Positions 1 to 12,001 of a stretch of 64,000 nt of DNA are shown one piece after another (position 1 is the stretch's first letter; each line of letters opens with the position of its first letter). The DNA is taken from positions 118,433,371 to 118,497,370 of the forward strand of contig CM022946.1 in assembly GCA_012931725.1 (NCBI GenBank), given 5' to 3'. This DNA is from Litsea cubeba. Its lineage: Eukaryota > Streptophyta > Magnoliopsida > Laurales > Lauraceae. The notes below the pieces were generated by a model. The model worked only from the letters and a program-made list of their open reading frames with translations, made no database searches and was not told where the DNA came from. Position numbers and translations under genes: made by a program.

Positions 1-928
1 CATTTGAAAAAATCCCTTTAAAGAATCAAAAACCTAACTTGGGTTATGGAAACCCATAGGAAGCATCTAATTAGATTTTAGTTTAGCCTCTTTTGGAAAC
101 CAAGGGTACCAAGATAAACTAAACCCTATCCAATTTTAAACCTTAGATAAAATAGAAGGTGCTGGTCTAGGTTCCGTTTAAAAACAATTAGCCAAGCTAA
201 AAACAATCCAATATAAAAAGATGCCAATTTTAGAACCTAATGGTGGCCATGTTTCTAGGTGACAATTATAGCAGTTATATAAAGCATTCATCCATGCATT
301 CCATATATAAGAGCAAATAAAAGTATGCAATCCTTGATGGCTCCCTGCTCTTCGGACTTCAAATCCTTATCGAACTAGGACATCAAAAATTAGATCTCAT
401 CTTGCACCAAGAAGACATGTCTCCTCCACCACTAAGGAATCCGGTTACTTGCAACCTATCTTGCTTGAAGCTTTCTTCTTCTTTCCTGTTCCAACAAATT
501 AAATTTATACAAGCAAACCCATTAAAAAACAAAACCACAAATTACATTGGAGATACCTATGCTTTTTAAGAAAGCTTACATCAAGACTAGTTGGAATAAA
601 AGTAAAGAAAGAATTACAACTTCCTACGATTGCTAAATGCGCAATCGTACACTTTCCAACTAATAAAAAAACATCCAAATCCACACAATAAAAATGCGAA
701 CCATCAAGGATGCAAATATGGCTGCAAACAAAGAGGTTAGTGCATGCAAAACACTATGTACATCATTAAACAAATCTGGAAAATAAATTCCAGCAATGTT
801 AATGAAACTTGCACACAACATGCATCACTTAAAGAAATCTGAATATAACTTCAGTAAGGTGCCACCATGCCCATAATCAATCTACGATTAATTAAACACA
901 ACATGGGATCATGATTTCACATGGAGTG
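1..928 (-). mobile_element. Copia element 1, internal leader (partial)
   Basis: This AT-rich stretch lies downstream, in minus-strand sense, of the PBS at 929-940, so it should be the untranslated leader of a copia element running off the left edge. I see no open frame of note and no gag motif. The element is only partly in view, so its coding capacity is unknown. Confidence 0.6.
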
Positions 929-940
929 GCTCTGATACCA
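929..940 (-). other. Primer binding site, initiator-Met tRNA type
   Basis: The minus strand reads TGGTATCAGAGC, the usual plant copia PBS complementary to the 3' end of initiator methionine tRNA. It sits one base from the LTR end at 942 and fixes the orientation of the element as minus. Confidence 0.85.
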
Positions 941-941
941 C

Positions 942-2992
942 TGAAAGAAACTGCGATTCAGATCTGGACATCACTAGGGGAAGACGTCCATGGCTGATTT
1001 ATAACAAAATAGATTTTAAAAAATCTGATCTAGGCAGCGAAGATCAGCCATAGAAATCGCATTAAAAACTCCACCGAATCATGATCAACAAGTGTATAAT
1101 TAAAGGAGATACAAGAAGACTATTACCTTTATGATATGTAGACTTCAAATCTCTGAAATAAAAGATCCAAAGGGTTGAACTCAGACCTGCAATCAGCAAA
1201 CACCTTGCTGGAATTTTCTGCAGTAGAATTGCTTTTGATCTTCTTCTCTATTTCACTTCCAAATCTGATTGGCTAAGATGGTGGGATCTTAATCTAGATT
1301 TCTAGATGGGTTTTGAGAACTTTTATCTATGGAAAAATCTCAGACCTGAAACTCTCTTCAATGAAGAAGAAAAGAGGGCTGGACGTGTGGGATAGGGGAT
1401 ATGTGTGTTGCACGTCCAAGGGGGGAAGCTTCCTCCTTTTATTGAAATCTTTAGGATTCCTTTCCTTAAAAATTATCCCTACTAATTCTCATAGATGTCC
1501 TAAAAGGAAAGTATAATCCAAAGATTTATTTCCTTTTAGAAACACTCCAATTAGAAAAGGAAACTAAAGGAACATCCCACAAACTTTAGCAATTAGTAAT
1601 CTTAGTTGCACAACACTTACTAATTTAAGTTTCTAATTCAAAAAGGAAACTTTACTATAGGAATACTAATCCAAAGAGGAGTCCAACCTTTCCAAGTAGA
1701 GAGACCTACTCAAAGTTGGAAACCTCACCTATGGAATTCCCATTATGGACGTCCCACATAAAATAATGCACACCATGGCCCACATGATTATTAATCATAC
1801 CATGACCCACAAATAATTTATCTAGAATTAAATTCATGTATGCCATCAAAGTCATATTTGAATTTAAACTCAAAAATTATTTTTCCACTAAAATAATTCA
1901 ACCACATTTTATCTAAACAAATTAGGAAACCTTGCCAATCTAGGAAAGTGACTAGAGAAGGGACCAAAAGACATATTTGCCCTTGGCTCCCAAAATGACC
2001 AAAATGTCCATGCTAAACCCATAGCAACATTAAGACCATTTTAACCTCAACTTATTCCACTAAAGAGTTATGGTTGAACTCCAGGGACAAATATAATTAT
2101 AAAATAAGCTCGTCAGAAAATGACAGTTGTCTTCGACCTACTAAGTAAAATGACCTAAATGCCCCTCTATGTAACATCCATAATCAAGTCAGGTTATCCA
2201 ATGTACTATCAACCTTCTCGATTACATCTAAACCTTAGAACTTCATATCCTTAACTTAATCATCATCCGGATATCATTCTCTTGGTCCAGGGAGCGACCC
2301 ACAAGTTCAATATCCATATGGAACATCCATATACTAAGATCTTAGATTTTGATGATTAATCGGATAATTCTAAGGGGACGATCATTCCATCATTAGATGG
2401 CATAGATTCTTTATTGCATCTGCACGTCCCAACTGATCAAGTCCGAGTACCCGAAACACAGAGTTGTTGACCGATGAAAAGAATCTCACCCATAGTGAAT
2501 TAAAGCATAAGAACTTGACTTCGTCAGTTCATCCACAAATGCTCAAGATTAAGAGCACTGGTCACTCAGTAGCATGAGGTGACTTGATCTCTCTCAGTGA
2601 TAGTACTATTTTAGAGATCACACCTACAATGGTCCTGTTCAATGCATTGCATATGCACTAATGAGATAAATCCTGGAAAGTCTTCCCATGACTTAGGTAA
2701 GTCACCCTGAATACAGGAGAGTCTCTCACTATAACTTATACCAAGATGAAGTGCCCAACTCCATCTCTCAGTTATGAACAAATATGTTGTTTCCAGTGTC
2801 CATGAATCAGACCTATCTGTGTGTAGGCACTACACACCTAATTCATTTACTAGAAACAATGGGCCTTACACAACCATACATATATACATGTTCAAAGAGA
2901 AAAGAGTCATTCCATTAAATAACCAGTAATTATCCAGTAACAATGGATGAGAGTGCAGCTAGTGGGCTTTAGGGCATACACCAATCCCAACA
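942..2992 (-). mobile_element. Copia element 1, 5' LTR
   Basis: On the minus strand the LTR begins TGTTGGGATTGGTGTATG at 2992 and ends TTTCTTTCA at 942, directly before the PBS, giving TG...CA termini and a length of 2,051 bp. The partner LTR lies beyond the window, so neither the TSD nor the divergence can be measured. The short open frame at 1313-1516 lies inside the LTR and looks like chance. Confidence 0.8.
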
Positions 2993-3470
2993 TAAGCCTC
3001 AGAAGAAATGTCCATCTCTCTCATTTCAATACCCTAGACTATTCCTAGAGAGATTGCTCACCTCCAGAGAGCACTTGTGAAAATCTGTGCTGAAGCTTTC
3101 ATCATCTGGAGACTTATCCTCAACATACTTGCTGATTCGCCTTATTCAAGGCGTGGAGATCGAAGTGCTGGAGAAGGTGAACGGTGTGTTCGCCGACTAG
3201 ATTTACTACAATCTTAGGTTGTGTTCAACTGTAAAGGGGTAGTGAGTATCTTGTGGCCTTCGTTTTTATTAGTGCTTTGATCATTTTCGGACCAGGGTGA
3301 GGTCCCGTGGTTTTTTCCCTATTCAGGGTTTTTCCACGTATAAAATTGAAGTGTCTATCTGTGTGATTGATTGATTAACTTTTCTTTCCTTCTTCCGCAA
3401 TTCCATATTGAAATCTGTGTTGGGATTTATTTACCATTAGAGTTGATTCGTGATCAACCCTCTTGGATTT
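2993..3470 (+). mobile_element. Copia-like LTR 3' remnant
   Basis: The stretch resembles the R-U5 end of a plant copia LTR. It has a GTGAGGTCCCGTGG block, then GGGTTTTTCCACGTATAAAA around 3327-3346, then a short T/C-rich tail. It appears truncated on the left by copia element 1. I see no second LTR or TSD. It could also be decayed host sequence. Confidence 0.4.
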
Positions 3471-4182
3471 ACAGTAAGCAACTGGCCCAATGTGTACCCA
3501 AATTTTATACAGTCCAAAAAATCGGGTTGTAAGTTTTTTATTTCAATGCTTGACTATAGTAGCTTGCATGGATGGTTGGAGGCACAGATATATCATTTCT
3601 CCCACCTTAAATGTACGTTCAACATTGCTAACATACTGAACTTGCATCTTGTTCTGGTTAGTGTGTAGATGGAGTTTGAGATCACGCAAGAGTGCATCTC
3701 TATCCAACAGATCTTTCTCAACTTGTGCATTATTGGTGGACCCCGACATGTATGTGGAAATTGATGGCGGTGGTCGACCATAAACAGCTTCGAATGGTGT
3801 CATTTTGATGGTCGTATGATATGATGTCTTATAGTTCCATTCTACCCAAGGCAGCCATTTGAACCATTGCTTGGGTCGGTATGAGGTAAAGCAGCGTAAG
3901 TATGTTTCCAGACACCTATTCAAGACCTCTATTTCACTGTCCGTTTGCGTATGGTAGGCTGTGCTCAATTTCAGCTTGGTCCCTTATTGAGCAAAGAATT
4001 CTTTCCAAAACCGGCCCACTGATGAAGATTGGGTCCTGATCAGAAACGATGGAATGTGGCATACCATAAAGTTTCGCCCCCTCACATACAAATGCCTCGG
4101 CAATAGCTTTGGCTGAGAAAGGATGGGCAAGCCCGCAAAAATGACCATATTTTGTCAGACGGTCCACTACCACCGTGATCGT
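3471..4182 (-). pseudogene. Chromovirus integrase, core and C-terminal part
   Basis: This is part of the pol polyprotein of a Ty3/gypsy chromovirus, encoding the integrase that joins element DNA to host DNA. The minus strand encodes VVVDRLTKYGHF (first catalytic Asp), SIVSDQDPIF (second Asp) and, in another frame, STAYHTQTD then IEVLNRCLETYLRC (catalytic Glu), followed by a TPFEAVYGRPPP motif and part of the C-terminal domain. A frameshift separates the core from the Glu motif, so it is dead. The reading frame resumes exactly across the solo LTR at 4183-6756, which shows the gene was intact here before that insertion. Confidence 0.85.
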
Positions 4183-4456
4183 TGATGGACCAGCGCATTG
4201 TGCTCGCTCGGTTCTATCGAGGTCGGCGGACGTGGGAGTCCGTTTGGGTCCGACCTTTTCGTAACCGGAGGGGGCAGAGGCGTGCATCAACATTTCTTTT
4301 GTGTGGGTGTGCCAGATTTTCTATTTTACTTGGAATTGCAAGTGGTGATCTGGAGATCAACCTTCGCAAGTAAAAAGGAAATCAACTTCTTTCAAGTTTT
4401 CCATTGCACATATATTTAAGAAAAGAGACATTTTCTTGATTTGCCGTGAAAGGTGA

Positions 4457-4545
4457 TTTTTTTGGCATTTATAGCCGATTTTGGCATTTATAGCCGATTT
4501 TTGGCATTTATAGCCGATTTTGGCGTTTATAGCCGATTTACAATC
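4457..4545. repeat. 20-bp minisatellite in the OG-family LTR
   Basis: Four tandem units read TTTTTGGC(A/G)TTTATAGCCGA. Each contains the small dyad GGC...GCC around TTTATA; on the minus strand this is CTATAAATGCC. The two OG LTRs carry three and four units, so copy number varies. Confidence 0.8.
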
Positions 4546-5038
4546 CTTATCAATAATGAAAGACAAGAGTTGTGATTTTTGTCTCTTTTGAAAAAATACA
4601 AACTACAATGAAAAGCAAGAAAAGGAGGATCTAACTTCTTAGGAGATTGTGGGGGGCCCGTTCAGATTGACGGTCGCAAGCCATATGTAGACTTCGCCAT
4701 CATCTATGCAAATGAGAACAGAGGATGCTATTGATTCGCTTGGCTTGGCTATAACCTCAGGTTTTTAGAGGACAAAGACCAAGAGGAGGTCCTATGTCCA
4801 ATAAAAAGCCAAGTAGACGGGATGAAAAGCCATGTCTAAGCCATTGGAGGCAGAAGGAGAAGGCAAGGACCTTGGGGGGTACCCCCAAGGGACTTTTGTC
4901 ACCTTGTAGCGGTGGTCGGTGTAGAACTTTCGCAGAGTTTTCTCTCTTTCTTTCTCTTAGATTTCTGATGCCTTTTTCTGTCTGAGTTTCCGGATATTCT
5001 GTAGTCTGTTGTGTGTATTTTCTTCTTGGAGTGCTCTC

Positions 5039-5048
5039 CTATTTATAG
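5039..5048 (-). promoter_or_regulatory. TATA box of OG-family solo LTR
   Basis: The minus strand reads CTATAAATAG followed by GAG, a canonical plant TATA box. It is conserved at the same place in both OG LTRs (36749-36758 and 53969-53978), so it probably marks the U3/R boundary. Confidence 0.6.
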
Positions 5049-6756
5049 GCTTTTTGGTAGCCATTTAGGAGGGTTTTTGGGCTTTTATTGTCATTAAGCC
5101 GCATAATGGGAGGAGTTACAGGATTTAATTTTTTTATTTTGTAACTCCTTTTTCTTGGCTTCTGATTGGCCGGAGGAGATTAAGGGCATTTAATCGCCTT
5201 TAATCGCCATGATGGGAGGAGTTTCATGGTTTAAATGTCATGAATCTCTTGACTTGTAACTCCCGGATGCATGCTTCTGATTGGGCCATCCAAAGAAATG
5301 GATTAATGACTGTAATAAAGCTAGTCAATTAATCGCATTAAGTGGTCGCCGAGCAGTTAAAGAGTCGCGGGCCGTGCCGCGTCTTTTGGGATTCTTCTGG
5401 CGATGATCATCGATGGATCTTCATATAGATCGACATTGGATGACCATGTAACTTCAGGTATTGTTTGCCAACAGCGGGTCGGTGCCATCTGTCCTGTCGA
5501 TTTCTCGATCGGTCGGGTAGAAAGCACACTTTTTTTGGGTTGACCGGTTGGCGATCAATGTTGATTTCGATACTCTTGATGATTGACCCGTGATTTTGAC
5601 GGATGTCAGAGGATTTGGTGTCTCAAAAGTATGAAATTTGGAAAATACCAGAGGTCAGACGCTTCGAATCGCTAAGAAACGGCGAAAAACGGGGTTTCCG
5701 GGGCCCTCCAGGTGATCTCGGGCTCCAGGGTCGCCGGCGACCCTGGGGGGTTTTCCCCCCTTTTGTCCCCTTTTGTGTCCGTTTTTGCTATTTTTTTATT
5801 CTTTTTTCTTCTGTATTTTTCCTTGACATTTTTGATCATTTTTTGGCCTGATTTCCCTGTAGAAAACCTGATGAGAATCCTTGCATTTTGTTTTGCAAAG
5901 TTTCCAATTCTCTGAGAAAGCCGAAGACTTTGTCGCGCAGAGCTGCCGAATTTCCGTCAGAAGCTGAAACTGGGTCAAACGATGTCGGAATGACCTGAAA
6001 TTTGAGGTGAAGCCTCCTGAGGAATAAATAAGACCAACCATAGGCTTTTGTTTTAGTTTTGAAGCCGTTTGGGGTCCTATCACCAGTAGACTTGCTTTTA
6101 TCGCGATGAAGATGTCGCGGCTTGATGTGCGGTCAACCGATGTCCGATTTACTTGAAATTTGACAGGGAACCTATTGGAGTCATTTTAAGATAATCCACA
6201 GGCTCTATCTTGGAAACCATGGTCCCAGGGAGCTTCGCCGCCGAGAGGCCTGATTTGGCTTACGAGCGTCAAAGTATGGTCAAATGTTGTCGAAATAACC
6301 TGAAATTTGACGTGTAGCCCTTTGTAAGCGTTTTGAAGCCGTCCATGTGCTTTATCTAATGAGTGATGGACTCGGTGGTTCTTGCCGCAGAGAGGCTTGA
6401 TTTAGCTGTTTGAGGGTTGATGTAGGGTCCAACGTTGTTGGTTTGACTCGGAACTTGACGTGGAGCCTTTTGGATGTATTTTGAGACCATCCATCGGCTC
6501 TTGGTGTCTCCGATGCTTTCGCCGCCGGGAGCTCCTTTTCAGCTGCCGGAGAAGCAAAGTTAGGCCAAATGATTTTGAAATGGCCCGAAACTTCTTGTGT
6601 ACTCCTCTTTTGGCTGTCTTAAAGGATCTTGTAGTTTTTGTTTAATTCTGACAAGATTTGATTTTTTGGAAGTAGCATTGCCTATTTATGGCAGGTTGCG
6701 ACTTCAAGCAGTTTTTTGGATCTTGAAGAGGCAAAGTGACATTTTTGGTGCCAACA

Positions 6757-6955
6757 ATCGTGGTTTTTCCAAATGAATGGGGCAAAACTCCATCAATAAA
6801 GTCCATTGATATGTCCTCCCAAGCTCTCTCTGGAATCGGTAATGGTTGCATTACACCACCAGGCTTACAAGTTTCATATTTGTGTCGTTGGCAAGTGGGG
6901 CACTCAGCCACATATGTTTTTTTATCTATTTTCACACCTTTTCCAATGAAAATTC
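6757..6955 (-). pseudogene. Chromovirus integrase N-terminal zinc-binding part
   Basis: The minus strand encodes VAECPTCQRHKYETCKPGG, the Cys pair of the integrase HHCC finger, then MQPLPIPERAWEDISMDFI, the conserved run into the catalytic core, ending in SFGKTT. The frame continues directly into the core at 4182 once the solo LTR is disregarded. A frameshift lies just before the finger. On the other side the gene is interrupted by copia element 2 (TSD AATTC, 6951-6955). Confidence 0.85.
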
Positions 6956-7446
6956 TGTTAGTCTATTATTAACACGAACCTTAAGATCAAGAACATCATG
7001 ATAATCACATGTAGGATTTAATCTTAGATAGATTAAAGATTACCTCCAGACATCCTGATGCAGAGAGCTTTCCGATCCTGCTGTCTGATGCTGTTGTTGA
7101 TTGATGGTGAGATCCGTCCAAGAAGAGTTTTGGGGAATAATTTTGCTTTCTCTCTCCTTGCCTATAAACCTTAATGTGCTGAATTTCGTGAGTAAGTCTT
7201 TGTGATGGAGGAAAGACTTTATTTTATAGGTGGAGAGAGGACCGAATTTCTAATTAGGATTCCATTAGTTTTAATCTCAACCGTCCATCAAGATAGAAAA
7301 TATTATGGAATATATCTCATTAGGAAACCGTATTTGAGTAAAAGATAGCATGTATCCTATGAAAACGGGATTCCTATAATGACCAGAATTCGGGAAAGGT
7401 AATGACTTGTGGGCCAAGTAATGGACCTAAAAGTAATTTCCTTACA
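6956..7446 (-). mobile_element. Copia element 2, 3' LTR
   Basis: This 491-bp LTR (plus strand TGTTAG...CTTACA) has its partner at 13864-14354, also 491 bp. I count about 17 substitutions between the two by eye. The 5-bp TSD AATTC flanks the element at 6951-6955 and 14355-14359. The polypurine tract CCAAGTGGGAGAC (minus strand) abuts it at 7447-7459, which marks this as the 3' LTR of a minus-strand element. Confidence 0.93.
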
Positions 7447-7459
7447 GTCTCCCACTTGG
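7447..7459 (-). other. Polypurine tract of copia element 2
   Basis: The minus strand reads CCAAGTGGGAGAC directly before the 3' LTR. This AAGTGGGAGA form is the typical plus-strand priming site of plant copia elements. Confidence 0.75.
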
Positions 7460-7833
7460 TCAATAGGAAGATCCTTTAATGTTTTCATTTTAGGAATCAT
7501 AAGGCGCGCATTATATGCTAAAAACTTCTTTATTCGGTTATCATAAGTGTCTTGGGTAATTCGGTTGTGAATGAGAGTCATGGCGTGCACACATTATTTT
7601 ATAACATGCTTACTTCCATGTACTACGTCATTTACAACCTGCATAACTAGACCTTAATAAGAGATTGACGTAATGGTCTCATAATGTCGTTGTGTAAAGA
7701 CTGTTTCTGTTTATTATTCATCCAAACATAAATATGTACACAATGGAAAAACAGAAATGGCAGATGTAGAGATGCATTAAGAGCTCAATAAATGTCAAAT
7801 ACAAGTAAAGAAATAAAAGGCAGAAAATGATAA

Positions 7834-8490
7834 CTAAGAACTATCTTTAAGACCCATGCTTTCAGTATGACCCTGAAAGGTCTTTGGAGGTAGTCCTTTC
7901 GTGAATATGTCTGCAACCATGAAATCTGTACGTATAGACTCAATGACAAATTTCTGTAATCTAACATCTTGCTTCAGTGATAGATATTTAAGGTCCATGT
8001 GTTTGGCTCCCTTAGATATCCTGTCATGCTTGGAGAAGAAGGTTGCAACGTCATTGTCACAGTAAAGAGTTAATGGCTTAGAGATAAAACTCAAAGCTCC
8101 AAACTGAGAGATAAAATTACGCAACCATGTTCCCTGAATTGCAGCCTCATAACATGCCACATATTCAGCCATCATTGTGGATGTGTAAAGTAACTCGGAT
8201 TTCTGGCTTTTCCTTGATATTGCACTTCCACATAAAAGATACACATAGCCAAGAGTGCAAATTCTGGTGTTAGGACATCCAGCAAAATCTGAATCTGAAT
8301 AACCAGTCACCTGTAGGTGACTTGATTTTCTGTATGTGAGCATATAATTCCTTGTTCCCTTGAGGTATCTCAGTACTTTCTTTGCAGCTTTCCAATGAGC
8401 GATTCCTGGGTTACTTTGAAATCTACCCAGCATGCCAACATCATGACTAATGTCAGGTCTTGTACAGACTTGTGCATACATCAAACTCAC
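7834..8490 (-). pseudogene. Copia element 2 RNase H
   Basis: This is the C-terminal RNase H part of a copia pol polyprotein (TNT1-94-like), which removes the RNA strand during reverse transcription. Visible motifs are TRPDISHDVGMLGRF, VLRYLKGT, GYSDSDFAGCPNTR (catalytic Asp), STMMAEYVACYEA (catalytic Glu), LYCDNDVATFF (Asp) and KGAKHMDLKY, ending near KGLPPKTFQGH. It reads as one 218-codon frame but is separated by a frame break from the reverse transcriptase upstream, so no full polyprotein can be made. Confidence 0.9.
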
Positions 8491-8499
8491 TACAAGAGA

Positions 8500-9824
8500 A
8501 GCTTAAAGATGTTTTTTCATTTCTTTACGTCCAATTCGTTCTGTGGACATTGCATAAGATCAAGTTTGTCTTCTTTATGCAGTGGAACAGGACTAGAGGA
8601 ACATGTTATCATGCCAAATCTCTCTAGAACTTTGTTAATATATGTTTTCTGAGACAACCCCAAAATACCAAGTGACCTGTCACGGAATATTTCTATTCGT
8701 ATCACATAGGAAGCCTCACCCATATCTTTCATTTCAAAGTTCTTAAAGAGATAATCCTTTGTAGCATGTAATAAACCAAGGTTGCTGCTAGCCAGTAATA
8801 TGTCATCAACATACAGAACCAAAAATATGAACTTACTCCCACTGATCTTGAGGTATATGCAAGGGTCAACCATGTTTTCTGTGAAATCAAAGGTAGTAAT
8901 GATTTCATGAAACTTTAGGTACCATTGCCTCGAAGCTTGTTTCAGTCCATATATTGATTTCTTAAGTTTGCAGACCATGTCTTCCTGACCTTCAATTAAG
9001 AAGCTTTATGGTTGACGCATGTAGACTTCTTCTTCCAAGTCTCCATTAAGAAAGGCAGTTTTCACATCCATTGGATGTAACTCGAAGTCATAGTGAGCTA
9101 CTAATGCCATGATAATTCTAAGAGAATCCTTCCTGGACACAGGGGAAAAGGTCTCAGTATAAACAATGCCTTCTTTCTGATTAAAACCTTTGGCAACAAG
9201 TTTGGCTTTATGTCGTTCAATATTTCCTTTACAGTCGCGTTTGGTCTTGAAGACCCATTTACAACCAACTGGCTTATGTCCTGGAGGCAATTGAACAACT
9301 TCCCATACTTGATTTTCATCCATAGAATTCAATTCATCCGTCATGGCATCAATCCATTTACTAGAATTAACATCCTTAATGGCTTGTGAATAAGAAACCG
9401 GGTCTTTAATTGTCCCTTCTTCAGATTCTACTTGGTAAAGCATGTAATCATCGGAAATAGCTGATCTCCTTTGTCTTTGAGACCTTCTTAATGCTGGTTC
9501 CTCTGGTGCTTCATCCATATGTTCATTAGCGACAATCTCATTATGGAGTTGTTGATCATTGATTGGGTTTTCCTCATTGTTAAATGGTTTAAAAACGAGA
9601 GGATTTCCAACATCTTTCGGAATAAAGGGTAAAGGGATAGGTACCCTGATTTCCTGAATGATCACATTTTGAGGTTTATTACTCCAACTGATTTCGCCAT
9701 TCTCAAAGAATCTAGCATTACCGGTTTCAACAATTCTCGTACTATGGTTAGGGTAGTAAATCCTAAATCCTTTGGACTTTTCTGGGTAACCTATAAAGTA
9801 AGCACTGATCGTTTTAAGATCCAA
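8500..9824 (-). pseudogene. Copia element 2 reverse transcriptase
   Basis: Copia-type reverse transcriptase. In order on the minus strand there are the integrase tail (YFIGYPEKSKGFRIYYP), a linker, KWIDAMTDELNSMDENQVWE, GCKWVFKTKRD, HKAKLVAKGFNQKEG, YTETFSPVSRKDSLRIIMA and MDVKTAFLNGDLEEEVYMRQP. After a break near 8980-9005 come KKSIYGLKQASRQWYLKF and the catalytic box LYVDDILLAS. The catalytic YVDD is preserved, but the break between the two halves makes it non-functional as it stands. Confidence 0.9.
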
Positions 9825-10522
9825 TTTCTTTTCATGTGGATTGTAGACTCTAGCCTCAGCTGGACAACCCCAAATTTGGAGATGTCTTAAACTAGGTTTC
9901 CATCATTTCCACAGTTCAAAGGGTTTTTTTGGAACTGCCTTTCTGGGAACCCTGTTCAAGATATAAACAACTGTGCGTAGAGCATCCATCCACAAGGATA
10001 TAAGTAAGTTAGCATGACTCATCATGGATCTAACCATTTCCATGTGTGTACGATTTTGCCTTTCAGCTACACCATTCTACCATGGAGAACCAGGCATTGT
10101 GTATTGGGCAACAATTCCAAGCTTTTGGAGAAGTTTTGCAAAAGGTCTAGGATGTTGTCCTGTTTCGTCATACCTACCATAAAACTTACCACCTCTATCT
10201 GACCTTATGATTTTCACTTTTCTGTCTAGTTGCCTTTCGACTTCGGTAATGAACACTTGTACAACATTCACAGACTGAGATTTGTCATGCAACAAATATA
10301 AATAACAGTAACGTGAGTAATCATCAATAAAGGTAATGAAGTACTTTTCTCCCCCAAAGGTTGGAACATCAAAGGGTCCGCAAATGTCTGTATGAATTAT
10401 TTCAAGAAGCTGAGTACTTCGGCTTCTTTATTTGTGTGTTTTGTTGTTTTGCCTTTAATACAATCCACACATACCTTAACATTAGTAAAATCTAGATGAT
10501 GAAGGACACTATCTTTTACTAA
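9825..10522 (-). pseudogene. Copia element 2 integrase remnant
   Basis: The integrase core is split across frames. The clearest part is VKIIRSDRGGKFYGRYDE (catalytic Asp) followed by LLQKLGIVAQYTMPGSPW in 10077-10295, then weaker coding to the RT boundary. Several stops interrupt it. This is the normal copia order, with integrase before RT. Confidence 0.8.
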
Positions 10523-11050
10523 TCATTTGATTCTTTTACTGGATATGTGACCCAGTCTTTTATGCCACAAGAAATAAGAGTCATTTTTAGATGACTTTCG
10601 TTTGGTTTCCTTAGAATGCAGGGTAAGATGGGTTTCAGCAAATTGACTATTAAGATGAAACTTGTATAGCCCATAAATCAAAATTCCAGAACCAATACAA
10701 CTAGAATTTTTAAGTAAACTGAAATTACCATTTCCTAATTCAAACGAGTAACCAACTTTATCAAGTGCGCTTACATAAACCAAATTACGGGAAATAGACG
10801 GAACATAAAGAGTTTGACATAAGTCTAACTGATAACCGCTATCTAAAACAAGACGAAAAGTGCCAATAGCTTCAACTGGAGTTTTGTCTTTGTTGCCCAT
10901 AAAAAGGAAGTTCTCACTTGGGTTTATGGTTTGGATCGTTAGGAATCCCTGCATTGAATTGTAAACATGAACATTAGCACCAGTGTCAATCCACCAAGTA
11001 TCAGAAGAAACATAAGTAAGATTTGATTCGAAATAGCTTACGAAACCCAT
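10523..11050 (-). pseudogene. Copia element 2 protease and integrase zinc finger
   Basis: This aspartic protease region has the active-site motif WWIDTGANVHV and downstream LYVPSISRNLVYVS. It is followed by the pre-integrase motif FLWHKRLGHISSKRIK, which carries the His residues of the integrase finger. In an intact element it would cleave the gag-pol polyprotein. It is open over 175 codons but is broken from gag and from the integrase core. Confidence 0.87.
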
Positions 11051-11848
11051 AGGGTTACCTTTCTTTTCGAACCATTCTTTACGTTTAATGCAGTCTGCCT
11101 AAAAATGTCCAGGTTTCCTGCAAAATTTACATACGTTTTCCTTATTTTTCTTCTTGGGGTTCTGAATAGCCTCATTAGATTTGGGTGATGCCCTTTTCTA
11201 GCCTGAATTTTGCTTTCTCCCAGCTTTGTTTCCAGCTCCTTGAACGAGATGAGTTACTTTAATACCTTGTTGATTCAGCCTGGCCTCCTCTTGAACCAGT
11301 TTGTTAGCCAATTCATTCACTGTCCACTTTTCCGTAATAGTATTGTAGTGAATCAGGAAAGGCCCGTACTGAGGAGGTAAACTGTTTAGGATAAATTTGA
11401 CGAGAAAAGCCTCATCCACGGATAGTCCCAAATTATTTAGTTTAGCAGCAAGGTTGGTCATCTCAATGACATGCCCATGCATTGAGCGAGTGCCATCAAG
11501 CTTCATAGTTGTAAGATCTGCCATTAGTTTCCCAGCAAGGGATTTGTCTGCAGTCTTAAACCTATCTTCAATGGCCTTCATATAGTCCTTAGCATTCTCA
11601 GGTGTAGGAAGGGATGTTTTGATGTTGGTATCAATAGTCATTCGCAAAAACATAGTGCTTAGTCTGTCAGACCTCTCCCAAGCATTAAAGAGGGTCTTTT
11701 CCTCAGCATTACTTGTTTCAGTGAGTGAAGTTGGCTTATCTTTACGAAGAGCCATATCCAGTTCAAGTACCCCCAATGTGAACTCAACTTGCTCTTTCCA
11801 TTAGGAGAAGTTGGTTCCATTAAGCTTAGTGACAGAGGTAGCATGCGA
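11051..11848 (-). pseudogene. Copia element 2 gag
   Basis: This copia gag would build the particle shell. The minus strand encodes an N-terminal segment ending WKEQVEFTLGVLELDMAL with an in-frame TAA at 11801-11803. A long open part follows (LFNAWERSDRLSTMF, RSMHGHVIEMTNLAAKLNNL, LPPQYGPFLIHYN). A zinc knuckle CKFCRKPGHF near 11110 carries a stop codon inside the knuckle. The breaks mean no full gag is made. Confidence 0.85.
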
Positions 11849-12001
11849 ATTTAGATTAGTGGGTACAATAATTGCAATAGAGATATAACAATAAGGCTTT
11901 AATTAAAATAAGACAACACATGCTTAATATATGAATATATACGACAAAAAATAATTTAGGTGCTCCTGTGGGTAGTCACCATAATTTCTACACATTATAC
12001 C

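Larger units (their letters stand above)
4183..6756 (-). mobile_element. Solo LTR of the OG family in chromovirus integrase
   Basis: This 2,574-bp LTR has TGATGG...CCAACA ends (minus sense: TGTTGGCACC...) and is flanked by the 5-bp repeat ATCGT at 4178-4182 and 6757-6761. It is a full-length relative of the LTRs of element OG (35897-38361 and 53089-55585) and shares their internal 20-bp minisatellite and TATA box. No internal element sequence is present, so it is a solo LTR left by recombination between the two LTRs. Small ORFs inside it recur in the other LTR copies with frame breaks and are not genes. Confidence 0.92.
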